From contig JBJLGF010000053.1 in NCBI GenBank assembly GCA_045564975.1, forward strand, positions 27,388 to 91,387: a stretch of DNA of 64,000 nucleotides. Direction: 5' to 3'. Made by a program: the position numbers and the translations under genes. This document shows positions 26,981 to 36,900 of the stretch, piece after piece. The notes beneath the pieces are model-generated. The model did no database searches, was not told the DNA's origin, and was given only the letters and a program-made list of their open reading frames with translations. This DNA comes from Salinivivens sp045564975. GTDB taxonomy: Bacteria; Pseudomonadota; Alphaproteobacteria; Rhodobacterales; Rhodobacteraceae. How positions within the stretch are numbered: the first letter of the stretch is position 1; each line of letters starts with the position of its first letter.

Positions 26981-27865
26981 TTACAAGCGAGTTTTATAAG
27001 AGTTTCTTACTCCAGCCCAACTATACAGAGCAAGAGCCGTCCAAATCATTGGAAAACTTAATATGTGCCAGATGGTTAAAGGTTCTAAAAATATTACTGC
27101 AGCACAAAAAAATTGAAGACTTGGGTTGATATATTGCAAAATACCAACTGTTGATAATTCAACACGAATGGCCCCGTAACTAAAAAGAATTAAGGGGGCC
27201 GCTGTTAGAGGACCTGATAAGGCCAACAAAAATGAAGTGAGAAAGTCCACTCCGAAGGAACCACCCTGCCGTTGATGAAAATATAAAATAATTAATAAAG
27301 CTAAAGGTATTAAAATAAGCACTTCTGCAGTAACACTGACCATTGGTGAGATCTTAATTCTTTTTTTTAATACAGCGTAAAAACTGAAACTCACTGCCAA
27401 GGTGAGTGCTATCCAAGGGGCTGAAGTCAAACCAACTGTTAATATTAAGATCGCGAAAGCGGCTAGTGCGACAGCAAACCATTGTATGTGAGATAACTTT
27501 TCTTTAAAAATTATTAAACCCCAAATAACTGTAACCAGAGGCATTATGAAATAACCAAGACTCGCTTCGGTGGCATTATTTGTTTGAATAGCAAATATAA
27601 AAAAGAACCAGTTAATTGCAATGAGAACCGCTGAAATTATTATGAAGCCACGATCCTCTTTAGAAACGAAGACAGACGTCCATAATTCACTTAATTTTCC
27701 ATTATAAATTAAGATGACAAAGAAAAACAAAAATGACCAAATTGTTCTATGGGCTAGTAGCTCAAATGGAGGTATGTGCGCCAGTAATTTGTAATAAATA
27801 GGTGCAAAACCCCAAATAACACATGCCGTTATAATTGCTAAAATGCCATAGGAAAATTGGTTCAA
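26981..27865 (-). CDS. rarD: RarD-type EamA (DMT superfamily) transporter
   Basis: A 294-residue protein with about ten membrane helices in two EamA halves. The RarD subgroup is marked by ACVIWGFAPIYYKLL and ELLAHRTIWS near the N-terminus and LQYINPSLQF near the C-terminus. Function in the cell is not well defined; it exports or imports an unidentified small metabolite. Confidence 0.9.
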   Translation of the reverse strand: MNQFSYGILAIITACVIWGFAPIYYKLLAHIPPFELLAHRTIWSFLFFFVILIYNGKLSELWTSVFVSKEDRGFIIISAVLIAINWFFFIFAIQTNNATEASLGYFIMPLVTVIWGLIIFKEKLSHIQWFAVALAAFAILILTVGLTSAPWIALTLAVSFSFYAVLKKRIKISPMVSVTAEVLILIPLALLIILYFHQRQGGSFGVDFLTSFLLALSGPLTAAPLILFSYGAIRVELSTVGILQYINPSLQFFCAAVIFLEPLTIWHILSFPMIWTALALYSWAGVRNSYKTRL

Positions 27866-28029
27866 ACTAAACTGCCCTCAACCACTTGGGTAGTGTTAAG
27901 TGGCATTTAAAAAAAAGGAAAGAGAAAAAAAATTTAAACGATATCATCCAATAATTTAAAATGGTTTATCAGCCATAAACGTTACTGAATAAAATTGTGT
28001 CGAAAGCAAACCTAATAAAATATAGCCAC

Positions 28030-29052
28030 CTAAGCAGCACACTTATTTATTGAATTAGCCACAGCCGCTAAAGCTTCATCATAAAAATCAATATTATCAT
28101 TATTTGAACCGATAGACAGGTAATGTCTCCAGTTCTTTGCTCCAGGCAAACCATGAAATAAACCAGTCATATGCCGAGTTACTTGGTGAGGTCTTCCTCC
28201 TTTTTCACAATGCTCTTTTAAATATGAGCGCATCTTATCTGCAATATCAAATGGTGATCTAATGGTGTCGTCGTTAAAAATAACTTTATCAACTTCTGAA
28301 AGAATTTGTGTGGGCTTTTGATAGGCAGATCGACCAATCATTACCCCATCAATTCCTTTGGCTAGTAATTCCTGTACAGCGCCTAGACTTGTCACACCCC
28401 CATTGAGCGAAATATGAAGGTTAGGGAATTTTTCTTTCATCTTAAACACTATATCATAATCTAATGGGGGAACTTTTCTGTTTTCCTTTGGGCTTAAACC
28501 TTTGAGAATGGCCTTGCGGGCGTGAATTATAATTCGACTTACACCAGCGTCTGAAATGTGGCCTAAGAATTCTGGTAGAATTTGTTCAGGATTTTGGTCG
28601 TCAACTCCAATACGACACTTAACTGTTATGTCTAATGAAGTACTTTTCCGCATCGCTTCGCAGCAGGTTGCAACAAGTTTAGGTTTTTTCATCAATACAG
28701 CGCCAAAAGAACCAGATTGCACACGGTCAGAAGGACAGCCAACGTTCAGGTTTATTTCATCATAGCCATTAGCCCCGCCAATCGAGGCGGCTTCTGAAAG
28801 TTCAATAGGATCAGACCCGCCAAGCTGAAGAGCTAAAGGGTGCTCTTCTTTAGAATAATCAAGCAAATGATAAGCTCTACCCTGCACAAGTGCAGCTGCC
28901 GCGATCATCTCAGTATACAAAAGAGAATTACTCGTAAACTGTCTATGAAAGTAACGGCAGTTCTTGTCGGTCCAGTCCATCATAGGAGCGACACTGAACC
29001 GGGCTGAATTTTCAATATTTCTTTCTGTTTTATTAGATTTTTTTGAAGCCAT
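28030..29052 (-). CDS. dusA: tRNA-dihydrouridine synthase A
   Basis: FMN enzyme reducing U20/U20a in tRNA D-loops. The 340-residue TIM-barrel shows SVAPMMDWTD, the catalytic Cys in LNVGCPSDRVQSGSFGA, the VKCRIGVDD strand, IIHARKA and the phosphate-binding GVMIGRSAY. DusA rather than DusB/C is supported by MMDWTD and RHMTGLFHGLPGAK. I start at ATG 29052; an upstream TTG at 29073 is possible. It lies 57 bases behind the inositol operon and may be read from it. Confidence 0.94.
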   Translation of the reverse strand: MASKKSNKTERNIENSARFSVAPMMDWTDKNCRYFHRQFTSNSLLYTEMIAAAALVQGRAYHLLDYSKEEHPLALQLGGSDPIELSEAASIGGANGYDEINLNVGCPSDRVQSGSFGAVLMKKPKLVATCCEAMRKSTSLDITVKCRIGVDDQNPEQILPEFLGHISDAGVSRIIIHARKAILKGLSPKENRKVPPLDYDIVFKMKEKFPNLHISLNGGVTSLGAVQELLAKGIDGVMIGRSAYQKPTQILSEVDKVIFNDDTIRSPFDIADKMRSYLKEHCEKGGRPHQVTRHMTGLFHGLPGAKNWRHYLSIGSNNDNIDFYDEALAAVANSINKCAA

Positions 29053-29109
29053 GCTTAATACCGAAATTACCAACTCTGTTATATAGTTTTTTCCTCATAT
29101 TATCCAGAT

Positions 29110-29943
29110 TTACGAGCTAATGGGTTTTAAAGCCTTCAAAATATTCCTTGTTTTTTCAACAAGTGGTCTGTGTGTATCCTTCAATATTTGGACACGGTCA
29201 AAGCGATTGAGATCCTTATTAACAGCCTCACGCAAAGCACTACCAAAAGAAGATCGTAGTTCTGTTCCAATATTAAATTTACAAATTTTTGAGTTTTGTG
29301 ATAGATATGTTCTTTGCTCAACTGGCACACCAGACCCTCCATGTATTACTAAAGGAATGTCTGTGACCTTTTCGATTGCCCTTATGCGATCTTCATCTAA
29401 ACCACCCTCATTATTTTCCTGCAGATGAATATTTCCAACTGAAATCGCCATGGCATCGATATTTGTATCTATAGCAAATCTAGATGCTTCCTCTGGATCA
29501 GTTCCTGCGGATGCTTCTCCACCTGAATATCCAACAAACCCTATTTCGCCCTCACAGGAGACACCCGCAGAGTGTGCAATTTCACAAATTTTTGCCGTCT
29601 GATCAATATTTTCGTTTAAAGATTTTCTCGAACCATCAAACATTATAGAACTAAAACCACTTTCTACAGCTATTTTACATTCTTCCTCTGAATAACCATG
29701 GTCAAGATGAGCTACGACGGACACGCTTGCATTTTCAGCTAAATAATTAAACATTTTTCCTAAAATTGGAAGTGGTGTATGCTCCCTACAAGAAGGTCCC
29801 GCTTGAAGAATTACAGCGCAATTTTCTTGCTCAGCAGCCTCAACATAGGCCATCATGTCTTCCCACCCAAGTGTAACTAAACCTGCAACAGCATAGTTAT
29901 TTTTTAATGCTTTTTGCAAGACATCTCTGAGGGTTACCAGCAT
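29110..29943 (-). CDS. iolJ: Class II aldolase, probable IolJ (6-phospho-5-dehydro-2-deoxy-D-gluconate aldolase)
   Basis: A 277-residue class II fructose-bisphosphate-aldolase-family protein. The zinc-site His is in VVAHLDHGYSEEE, others in AISVGNIHL and VIHGGSGVP, with MFDGSRKS in between. Because it ends the iolD-C-B operon, the likely substrate is the inositol intermediate DKGP, cleaved to DHAP and malonate semialdehyde, as IolJ does in Bacillus subtilis. A glycolytic or tagatose-type role cannot be excluded. Its start overlaps the iolB stop by one base. Confidence 0.85.
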   Translation of the reverse strand: MLVTLRDVLQKALKNNYAVAGLVTLGWEDMMAYVEAAEQENCAVILQAGPSCREHTPLPILGKMFNYLAENASVSVVAHLDHGYSEEECKIAVESGFSSIMFDGSRKSLNENIDQTAKICEIAHSAGVSCEGEIGFVGYSGGEASAGTDPEEASRFAIDTNIDAMAISVGNIHLQENNEGGLDEDRIRAIEKVTDIPLVIHGGSGVPVEQRTYLSQNSKICKFNIGTELRSSFGSALREAVNKDLNRFDRVQILKDTHRPLVEKTRNILKALKPISS

Positions 29944-30785
29944 TACTTAAACTTAGCTACCATATCCATAATACCAGGAATTGTATGAAGTTGCTCTTCA
30001 TGTGTAGGTTGAAAATACTGCTTAAGAGATCTTTGGCTCAAGCCGCCTAATATCGTGAAATAGTACATTTCATAACCTGGTAAAACAGCACAAGGGTGGT
30101 AACCTTTGTCGATCAACATCGTTGAACCATCCATAATATGATAAGCATCACCAGGTTTGTTATCCTCCCTTTGAAGCATTTGTAAGCCTGAACCATAGTT
30201 AGGTTTAAAACGGAAATTATAAGTTTCGTCATGCCTAGTTTCATCAGGTAGCCGATCTGAATCATGCTTATGACTTGGAAATCCGGACCAGCCTCCCTGT
30301 CCAACTGTAAATAGTTCGCTTACAAGTAATCTGCCTACTTTGCCATGTTGGTTGGAGCCCAGTATATGTTTGATTTTGCGGTGTGTTTTCGTCTCGTCAG
30401 AACCATATTGAACGAGATCTATTTCAGCTTCTCGAACATCAAAAGGCTCTAACACTTTATCATATTTGGCTCCTGAAATGAAAGTTTCGGTCTTGTCAGA
30501 TTGGCATACAATCCGAACTTTAGCGCCAACAGGAACATAAGCTCCCTCGGGTTCACCATCCCAGACGTCCACACCTCTATTTCCCAACTGATCGAAAGTC
30601 TCACCTTCAACATCAATAGAGACTGTGCCTGTTGCAGGTACGATGCACGTCTCATAATCATTTACAGAATATTCGAAGACCTCGCCTCTCTTCAATTTTA
30701 CGATGTTGAAATAATTTAGGGGGACAAATTCATTATCCACATCAACGATGGGTTTATTTAAATTTTCATAAGGAGCTATATGCAT
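29943..30785 (-). CDS. iolB: 5-deoxy-glucuronate isomerase
   Basis: Converts 5-deoxy-glucuronate to DKG in myo-inositol breakdown. The 280-residue bicupin protein shows the metal-binding region GFPSHKHDSDRLPDE with HDETYNFRF, typical of IolB/KduI. It lies 5 bases after iolC and overlaps the aldolase gene by one base. Confidence 0.93.
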   Translation of the reverse strand: MHIAPYENLNKPIVDVDNEFVPLNYFNIVKLKRGEVFEYSVNDYETCIVPATGTVSIDVEGETFDQLGNRGVDVWDGEPEGAYVPVGAKVRIVCQSDKTETFISGAKYDKVLEPFDVREAEIDLVQYGSDETKTHRKIKHILGSNQHGKVGRLLVSELFTVGQGGWSGFPSHKHDSDRLPDETRHDETYNFRFKPNYGSGLQMLQREDNKPGDAYHIMDGSTMLIDKGYHPCAVLPGYEMYYFTILGGLSQRSLKQYFQPTHEEQLHTIPGIMDMVAKFK

Positions 30786-30790
30786 TTTAA

Positions 30791-31768
30791 TTAAAAGTCC
30801 TTTATAGGCTGATTATTGATAAAATTATTCAACTGATCTTCATTAGGCATAGCTGGAGCGCATCCAGGCAATGAAACGACGATTGAAGCACATGCTGAAC
30901 CTCTAATTACTGAATTTTTCAGATCATATCCAGACGCCAAAGAAGATAATAAGCCAGCCATAAAGCTATCACCAGCCCCATTCGGTTTAACCGCCTGAGT
31001 AGGAAAAATACCTGTCTTTATTTCCTCGTTATTAAATAGAGTTATAGCCCCCTCTTCACCCATTTTATAAATTATTAAACGATTTCCTTCAGATGCAAGA
31101 TCTCTTGCTTTGTTTAGTCCTTTATCAATACCGCCAGCCATAAAGCCAAATTCTTCATCATTACCAACAATCATGTCACTTTCTTCACCGGCGCGAGACA
31201 AAACTTCCGATGCAACTTGAGGGCTTGGCCAAGAATATGGACGATAATCAATATCAAAAATCACAGGAATGCCTTGAGCTCGTGCATTTTCAAATGCTCT
31301 AAAGGTAGCATCACGAGAGGGTTGGCCAGCAAACACTGTCCCAGCAGTAATTAACGCGGTAAATCGAGAATAGTCCACCTCATCCATTTCAGAAGGCTTT
31401 ACCTCAAAATCTGCGGCCCCGTTCCTATAAATTACATTTTGAAAGTTATCGATACAACTTTCGTAAATCGCCAAAGATGTCCGGAATTCCCCAGCAACTG
31501 ATTTAACATATTCAGTTCCTACACCATAATAGTTTAGTCGATTAATACAAAATCGGCCAACAGCATCGTCTGAAACAGATGTTACAAGAGAAGCAACGGA
31601 CCCAAGTTTACATAATCCAGCACAAATATTTGCAGATGATCCGCCAAGATCTGACCTAAAGTTTTCAGCAAGTTCGCTCTTGGTTCCAATTGGATCTGCA
31701 AACATGTCCATCCCAGCCCGACCAAACACTACAAACTTATTTCCCTTAATGCCTTCAACAAGGTTCAT
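30791..31768 (-). CDS. iolC: 5-dehydro-2-deoxygluconokinase
   Basis: PfkB-family kinase phosphorylating DKG to DKGP. At 325 residues it has the PfkB N-terminal GGSSANICAGLCKLG, the IVGNDEEFGFM segment and the catalytic base in NGAGDSFMAGLL. It is the stand-alone form, without the C-terminal DUF2090 domain seen in some IolC proteins. Two bases separate it from iolD, so it is in the same transcript. Confidence 0.92.
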   Translation of the reverse strand: MNLVEGIKGNKFVVFGRAGMDMFADPIGTKSELAENFRSDLGGSSANICAGLCKLGSVASLVTSVSDDAVGRFCINRLNYYGVGTEYVKSVAGEFRTSLAIYESCIDNFQNVIYRNGAADFEVKPSEMDEVDYSRFTALITAGTVFAGQPSRDATFRAFENARAQGIPVIFDIDYRPYSWPSPQVASEVLSRAGEESDMIVGNDEEFGFMAGGIDKGLNKARDLASEGNRLIIYKMGEEGAITLFNNEEIKTGIFPTQAVKPNGAGDSFMAGLLSSLASGYDLKNSVIRGSACASIVVSLPGCAPAMPNEDQLNNFINNQPIKDF

Positions 31769-31770
31769 AT

Positions 31771-33633
31771 TTAAACGCCCCTACGCTGTTTAAATCTTGA
31801 ACTTTCCCAGTCTTTATGGGCTTCGTTAACATTCGGATTAGTTGTAACGTGTGGTGTTCCAACTTCCCACCAAGCATGACCCTCCGTCGTCCAACCCTCA
31901 TAAGGATCCACATCCATAACGATTACGTATGTTTTCTCTGATGCTTTTGCTCGTTTAAACGCTTCTGTAAGTTCTGCTGAATTAGCCACTTTTTCTGCTG
32001 TTGCGCCCATTGAGCTAGCGTGAGCCACAAAATCCACTCCAAATGGCTCAGGTACAGTTGGGCAATCTTTGATTAGATTATTAAAACTTTCGTTACCTGT
32101 GTTATTTTGCAGCTTGTTAATTACTGCAAACCCTCCGTTATCAAGAACGAGAGCTATAATTTTCTTTTTGGACAAAACAGACGAGTAAATATCTGAGTTA
32201 AGCATCAAATAAGAACCGTCGCCACAGAATGTAATAACGTCATTACCAGGTTCTCTTTCATCTTGAGCAATTTTTGCACCCCAAGCCCCAGATATTTCAT
32301 AACCCATGCATGAAAAACCAAATTCAACATCCACTGTGCCTGTATCTAGTGTCTTCCAATTAGCGGTAACTTCAGCAGGCAACCCTCCCGCAGCGGCTAC
32401 AATTCGATCTCTTTTTGCACAATGCGCGTTCACTACACCGATCGCTTGTGCATAAGAGTTAGGTTGATTTCCAGCTGAAACGTTTTCAGCAACATATTTA
32501 CTCCACTTAATTCTTTCATCCTGAGCTAACTGCACCCATTTTTTTGGCGCTACATAGTTTAAATTTTCAGACAAAATATCTAATGACAATTTTGCATCTC
32601 CCACCACAGTTAAAGCCATGTGCTTTCCAGCATCATGCCTACCGGCATTCAAAGAGATGAATTTGGCATCAATGGCAAAAGCTGTCCACGATCCCGTAGT
32701 AAAATCCTGTAATCGTGTTCCAACTGCAAGTATAACATCAGCATTTTCGGCTATATGATTTGCGCTATCTGATCCTGTAACTCCAATAGGGCCAATGTTA
32801 AGGGGGTGTTCATTCTTTAAATTTGCGCGCCCAGCTATAGTTTCGACAACTGGTATTTGATGTTTTTCAGCAAAGTTTTTTAATTGCTCGGTTGCTTGTG
32901 AGTACTGAACACCACCACCAGCAATAATCATCGGTCTTTTTGCTGATTTAATAGAATTTACTGCATCATTTATTTCATTAATATCGGGACTTTGTCTTCT
33001 TATTCGGTGAATTTTCTTTTCAAAGAATACTGTTGGGAAGTCATAAGTCCATCCTTGAACGTCTTGAGGTAAACCAAGAAAGGAAGGCCCACAGTCTGCT
33101 GGATCTAACATTATAGCAATAGCATTTGGGAGAGACTGAATGACCTGTGCTGGATGCGTTATTCGATCCCAATAACGGCAAACCGGTTTGAAGGCATCAT
33201 TTACACCATACGTTGGATCATTAAAATTTTCCATCTGTTGTAGTACAGGATCGGGTAGTCTTGTTAGGAACGTATCTCCACAAAGCATCAGAAGAGGAAG
33301 ACGATTTGCGTGAGCTAACCCAGCAGCTGTCAAAAGGTTCGCCGTTCCAGGCCCTGCGCTTGCTGTACAAAACATAAATCGTTGCCTAAGCCATTGCTTG
33401 GCATATCCTGCAGCCGCAAATCCCATACTTTGCTCATTTTGTCCCCGATAAAGCGGCAAAATATCCTGTTCAGAATATAAAGCTTCGCCTAAACAGGTGA
33501 CGTTTCCATGTCCAAAAATGCCAAAGCCTCCACCACAAAGGTGATATTCTTTCCCATCAATATTTATAAACTGGTTTGATAGCCATTTAACGATTGCTTG
33601 TGCAGTTGTAAGTTTGATCGTTTCTTGTCCCAT
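31771..33633 (-). CDS. iolD: 3D-(3,5/4)-trihydroxycyclohexane-1,2-dione hydrolase
   Basis: Thiamine-diphosphate enzyme opening the cyclohexane ring in inositol catabolism. The roughly 620-residue chain has the N-terminal PYR region with catalytic Glu (YRGQNEQSMGFAAAGYA), a central domain and the C-terminal PP region with the metal-binding GDGSYLMLNSD. I start at 33633 (MGQETIKLTTAQA), which matches the family N-terminus and has a GAGAG in front; the longer ORF to 33666 adds 11 residues without a ribosome site. First gene of the leftward iol operon. Confidence 0.94.
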   Translation of the reverse strand: MGQETIKLTTAQAIVKWLSNQFINIDGKEYHLCGGGFGIFGHGNVTCLGEALYSEQDILPLYRGQNEQSMGFAAAGYAKQWLRQRFMFCTASAGPGTANLLTAAGLAHANRLPLLMLCGDTFLTRLPDPVLQQMENFNDPTYGVNDAFKPVCRYWDRITHPAQVIQSLPNAIAIMLDPADCGPSFLGLPQDVQGWTYDFPTVFFEKKIHRIRRQSPDINEINDAVNSIKSAKRPMIIAGGGVQYSQATEQLKNFAEKHQIPVVETIAGRANLKNEHPLNIGPIGVTGSDSANHIAENADVILAVGTRLQDFTTGSWTAFAIDAKFISLNAGRHDAGKHMALTVVGDAKLSLDILSENLNYVAPKKWVQLAQDERIKWSKYVAENVSAGNQPNSYAQAIGVVNAHCAKRDRIVAAAGGLPAEVTANWKTLDTGTVDVEFGFSCMGYEISGAWGAKIAQDEREPGNDVITFCGDGSYLMLNSDIYSSVLSKKKIIALVLDNGGFAVINKLQNNTGNESFNNLIKDCPTVPEPFGVDFVAHASSMGATAEKVANSAELTEAFKRAKASEKTYVIVMDVDPYEGWTTEGHAWWEVGTPHVTTNPNVNEAHKDWESSRFKQRRGV

Positions 33634-33745
33634 TTTTGCTCTCTTTTCAAAATTTAGAATGGACATGTAAGAAGCTTGTGATTAGTGATTGCGCTAACAA
33701 GTTTTTGTCCTGGTTGCAATAATTTTTCTGAAGGATAAGTCGCAT
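33634..33745. promoter_or_regulatory. Divergent spacer of the inositol locus
   Basis: The 112 bases between iolD and the first rightward dehydrogenase gene must carry promoters for both arms. A GAAGGA ribosome site precedes the rightward ATG at 33746. I do not see a clear operator palindrome, and no inositol regulator gene (IolR or a RpiR type) is next to it. Confidence 0.5.
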
Positions 33746-34849
33746 ATGAGAGAAATTGGTATTGGCATTGTGGGCGGCGGTTATATGGGTAAAGCGCACG
33801 CCGTAGCCATGTCAGCGGTTGGTGCGGTTTTTAACACAAATTTAAGACCACGATTAGAAATGGTTTGCGGGGCCACTTACTCTACTTCCAGGAAATATCG
33901 CAAGGCTTATGGATTTAAACGAGCAGCAGAAAATTGGGAACAACTCGTATTAGATGAAAAAGTTGAAGCCATAATCATTGCAAGCCCCCAAAATACTCAT
34001 CTAGAAATTGCAACGAAAGCTTTCGCTCTGGGAAAGCCAGTTTTTTGCGAAAAACCTTTGGGGATCAGTGTAGAAGACGGAATAAAAATGGTTGCAGCTG
34101 CAAAGCAAAGTGGTGCGGTAAATATGATTGGCTTTAATTATATTCGAACACCCGCCAGCCAATTTGTTCGTCAACTCGTTGCAGATGGTGAAGTCGGCGA
34201 TATTACTTGGTTCCGAGGAGAGCATACAGAAGATTTTTATGCAGACCCAACTAGCCCAGCGACTTGGCGTGCAAAAGGTCTTGAGAATGGAACGATGGGC
34301 GATTTAGCGCCTCATATGATCAATGCCGCCCTTGCAATAATGGGACCTATCAAAAGATTAAGTGCAGATGTCGCCACGGTGCACTCATCTCGCCCTGGAG
34401 GAAAAGTTGAAAATGATGATCATGCCCAGTTAATGTGTGCTTTTAAAAACGGTGCGATGGGACACCTGTACTTTAGCAGAGTAGCTACCGGTCGAAAAAT
34501 GGGATACGCATATGAAATTCATGGAACAAAGGGAGCAATTCGTTTTGATCAGGAAGATCAAAATGCAGTTTGGCTCTACAAATCACAGGATAATCCCGAA
34601 AAACAAGGATTTAAGAAAATTTTAATTGGACCTCATCACCCAGACTATGAACCATTCTGTCAAGGGCCAGGTCACGGAACGGGTTATCAGGACCAAATAA
34701 TAATTGAAGCCAGAGATTTTTTAAAGGCTATCGAAACCAATTCAGAAATCTGGCCAAGCTTTAAAGATGGATTAGAAGTTTCAAATGTGGTTGCAGCTTG
34801 TCACAAGTCTTCTAAATCGAAAAAATGGGTTGATGTTGATACTGTCTAA
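33746..34849 (+). CDS. Gfo/Idh/MocA family oxidoreductase, probable inositol dehydrogenase
   Basis: A 367-residue NAD(P)-dependent dehydrogenase with a Rossmann start IGIGIVGGGYMGKAHA, the substrate/cofactor Lys in FCEKPLG and a C-terminal beta-sheet domain (DLAPHMINAAL holds the catalytic-type Asp and His). Context in the iol locus makes an inositol or inosose the likely substrate (IolG-like role), but a second paralogue downstream means the split of labour between myo-, scyllo- or chiro-inositol is open. Confidence 0.87.
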   Translation: MREIGIGIVGGGYMGKAHAVAMSAVGAVFNTNLRPRLEMVCGATYSTSRKYRKAYGFKRAAENWEQLVLDEKVEAIIIASPQNTHLEIATKAFALGKPVFCEKPLGISVEDGIKMVAAAKQSGAVNMIGFNYIRTPASQFVRQLVADGEVGDITWFRGEHTEDFYADPTSPATWRAKGLENGTMGDLAPHMINAALAIMGPIKRLSADVATVHSSRPGGKVENDDHAQLMCAFKNGAMGHLYFSRVATGRKMGYAYEIHGTKGAIRFDQEDQNAVWLYKSQDNPEKQGFKKILIGPHHPDYEPFCQGPGHGTGYQDQIIIEARDFLKAIETNSEIWPSFKDGLEVSNVVAACHKSSKSKKWVDVDTV

Positions 34850-34860
34850 TGGAGAAGAAA

Positions 34861-35754
34861 ATGACTATACGAGTAGGTAATGCACCTTGTAGCTGGGGTG
34901 TAGAGTTTCCACGCGACCCTAGAAATCCGACCTGGCAGAAAGTTTTAGAGGAATGTTCTTGTGCTGGATATAAAGGTATAGAATTGGGACCTGTTGGGTT
35001 TATGCCAGAAGATCCAGAAGTTCTTGGTGAGGCTTTGAGCAAATTTGACCTTGAGCTAATTGGAGGTGTTGTTTTCAGGGCATATCATGACAATAGCCAA
35101 TGGGATGATGTTCTGGATGGTACACATAGAACGTGCAAGGCTCTTGTGGCACACGGAGCTCAACACCTGGTGCTTATCGATTCAATTTCTGAACGACGTG
35201 CACCAACAGCAGGTAGAGCAGATGAAGCTGTGCAAATGGATAAAGAAGAATGGATATCTTACCGAAACAGAATAGAAACTTCGGCCCGTATTGGAGCAGA
35301 GGAATATGGTTTGACCGTTGGTATTCATGCTCATGCGGCTGGATTTATGGATTTTGAACCAGAGTTAGAGCGGCTTTTATCTGAAGTAGATGAAAACATT
35401 CTTAAGATATGTTTCGATACTGGTCATCATTCCTATGCTGGTTTCAATCCAGTAAAGTTTATGCAAAAATATATGTCTAGAATTTCATATATGCATTTTA
35501 AAGATATAAATCCCAAGATTAAACAACATGTAATTGAAAGCCGTACTGATTTCTACGATGCCTGTGGCCAAGGTATATTTTGCAATCTAGGGGATGGAGA
35601 TGTTGATTTTCCAAAAGTTAGAAAAATCTTAATAGAAAGCGGTTTTGAAGGTTGGTGCACAGTAGAGCAAGATTGTGATCCTTTACTGGACCCTAACCCC
35701 CTTTCTGATGCCCAATTAAATAGAGAATATCTTGAATCAATCGGTTTTTCATAA
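34861..35754 (+). CDS. Sugar phosphate isomerase/epimerase family, inosose dehydratase/isomerase-like (IolE/IolI)
   Basis: A 297-residue xylose-isomerase-like TIM barrel starting RVGNAPCSWGVEF. Metal ligands expected for the family are in CFDTGHHSYAG, MHFKDIN and CTVEQD. Such proteins in iol loci dehydrate 2-keto-myo-inositol (IolE) or isomerise inosose (IolI); I cannot separate these. The ATG at 34861 is chosen since GGAG lies six bases upstream. An in-frame ATG at 34849 overlaps the previous stop. Confidence 0.82.
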   Translation: MTIRVGNAPCSWGVEFPRDPRNPTWQKVLEECSCAGYKGIELGPVGFMPEDPEVLGEALSKFDLELIGGVVFRAYHDNSQWDDVLDGTHRTCKALVAHGAQHLVLIDSISERRAPTAGRADEAVQMDKEEWISYRNRIETSARIGAEEYGLTVGIHAHAAGFMDFEPELERLLSEVDENILKICFDTGHHSYAGFNPVKFMQKYMSRISYMHFKDINPKIKQHVIESRTDFYDACGQGIFCNLGDGDVDFPKVRKILIESGFEGWCTVEQDCDPLLDPNPLSDAQLNREYLESIGFS

Positions 35755-35766
35755 AGGTTTTTATAA

Positions 35767-36900
35767 ATGACAAAGCTTAGATGGGGCATGATTGGTGGGG
35801 GCGAAGGCAGCCAAATAGGACCTGCACACAGATTGGGAGCATTGGCTGATGGCCTTTTCGAGTTCTCCGCAGCAGCTCTAGATCACCGTCCAGACGTAGG
35901 AAGAAGCTATGCCAAAACACTAGGCGTTTCGGAAGATCGGGCTTACGGCGATTGGACTGAAATGTTAACTAGCGAAGTCAAAAGAGACGATCGCATTGAC
36001 CTTGTTACGGTCGCAACTCCTAATTCAACCCATTTTGAAATCACAAAGGCCTTTCTCGAAGCCGGTTTTAATGTCCTTTGCGAAAAGCCAATGACAATGA
36101 CAGTCGAAGAAGGTGAAGAAATTGTAAAAATTGCCAATAAGGTTGGGAAATTATGTACGGTTAATTATTGTTATTCAGCTTACCCAATGGTTCGGCAGGC
36201 ACGTGCTATGGTTAAAAATGGTGAATTAGGAAAAATTCGTTTAGTTGTAACTAATTTTAGCCATGGCCATCACGGCGACTCAGACGACGCGGATAATCCA
36301 AGAGTTCGATGGCGTTATGACCCAAAAATGGCAGGCGTTTCAGGTCAATTTGCTGACTGTGGTATTCACGCCTTACATATGGCCAGCTTTATTGGGAATG
36401 ACGAAGTTGAAGTTGTCTCTGCGGATTTTGCCTCAACAATTGATGGTCGCGAACTGGAAGATGACGCGATGGTGAATTTTCGGACGTCATCAGGAACAGT
36501 GGGAAGATTATGGACATCTTCGGTTGCGATAGGTCGGCAGCACGGATTTGATATTCAAGTTTTTGGGGAAAATGGTGGTTTAAAATGGGTCTCAGAGCAA
36601 CCTAATCAACTTCTCTACTCAAAGATTGGAAGTCGAACAGAAATAATTGAAAAAGGTGAAAATAATTTAGATGACGACGCCTCTAGGCTTTCGAGAGTAG
36701 CTATTGCTCATCCAGAAGGATTTCCTTTAGCAGTGGCCAATATCTATGTAGATATTGCAGCGACGATAAAAGGAGATGTAAGAGTAAACCTACCCACTGC
36801 TGAAGATGGATTGCGTTCGATGGCAGCAGTCTATGCGGCGACTGAATCTGCAAAAAATAGGGGTAAATGGGTAGACGCTAGGCCACCAATGTTTAGGTAA
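35767..36900 (+). CDS. Second Gfo/Idh/MocA family oxidoreductase
   Basis: A 377-residue dehydrogenase with Rossmann start WGMIGGGEGSQIGPAHR, FNVLCEKPMT with the conserved Lys, and QFADCGIHALHMA for the catalytic Asp/His. The GGGEGSxIG start marks a different subgroup from the first dehydrogenase of this operon. It lies 12 bases after the isomerase gene. It probably acts on an inositol isomer or an oxidised intermediate; the substrate is an inference from context. Confidence 0.87.
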   Translation: MTKLRWGMIGGGEGSQIGPAHRLGALADGLFEFSAAALDHRPDVGRSYAKTLGVSEDRAYGDWTEMLTSEVKRDDRIDLVTVATPNSTHFEITKAFLEAGFNVLCEKPMTMTVEEGEEIVKIANKVGKLCTVNYCYSAYPMVRQARAMVKNGELGKIRLVVTNFSHGHHGDSDDADNPRVRWRYDPKMAGVSGQFADCGIHALHMASFIGNDEVEVVSADFASTIDGRELEDDAMVNFRTSSGTVGRLWTSSVAIGRQHGFDIQVFGENGGLKWVSEQPNQLLYSKIGSRTEIIEKGENNLDDDASRLSRVAIAHPEGFPLAVANIYVDIAATIKGDVRVNLPTAEDGLRSMAAVYAATESAKNRGKWVDARPPMFR

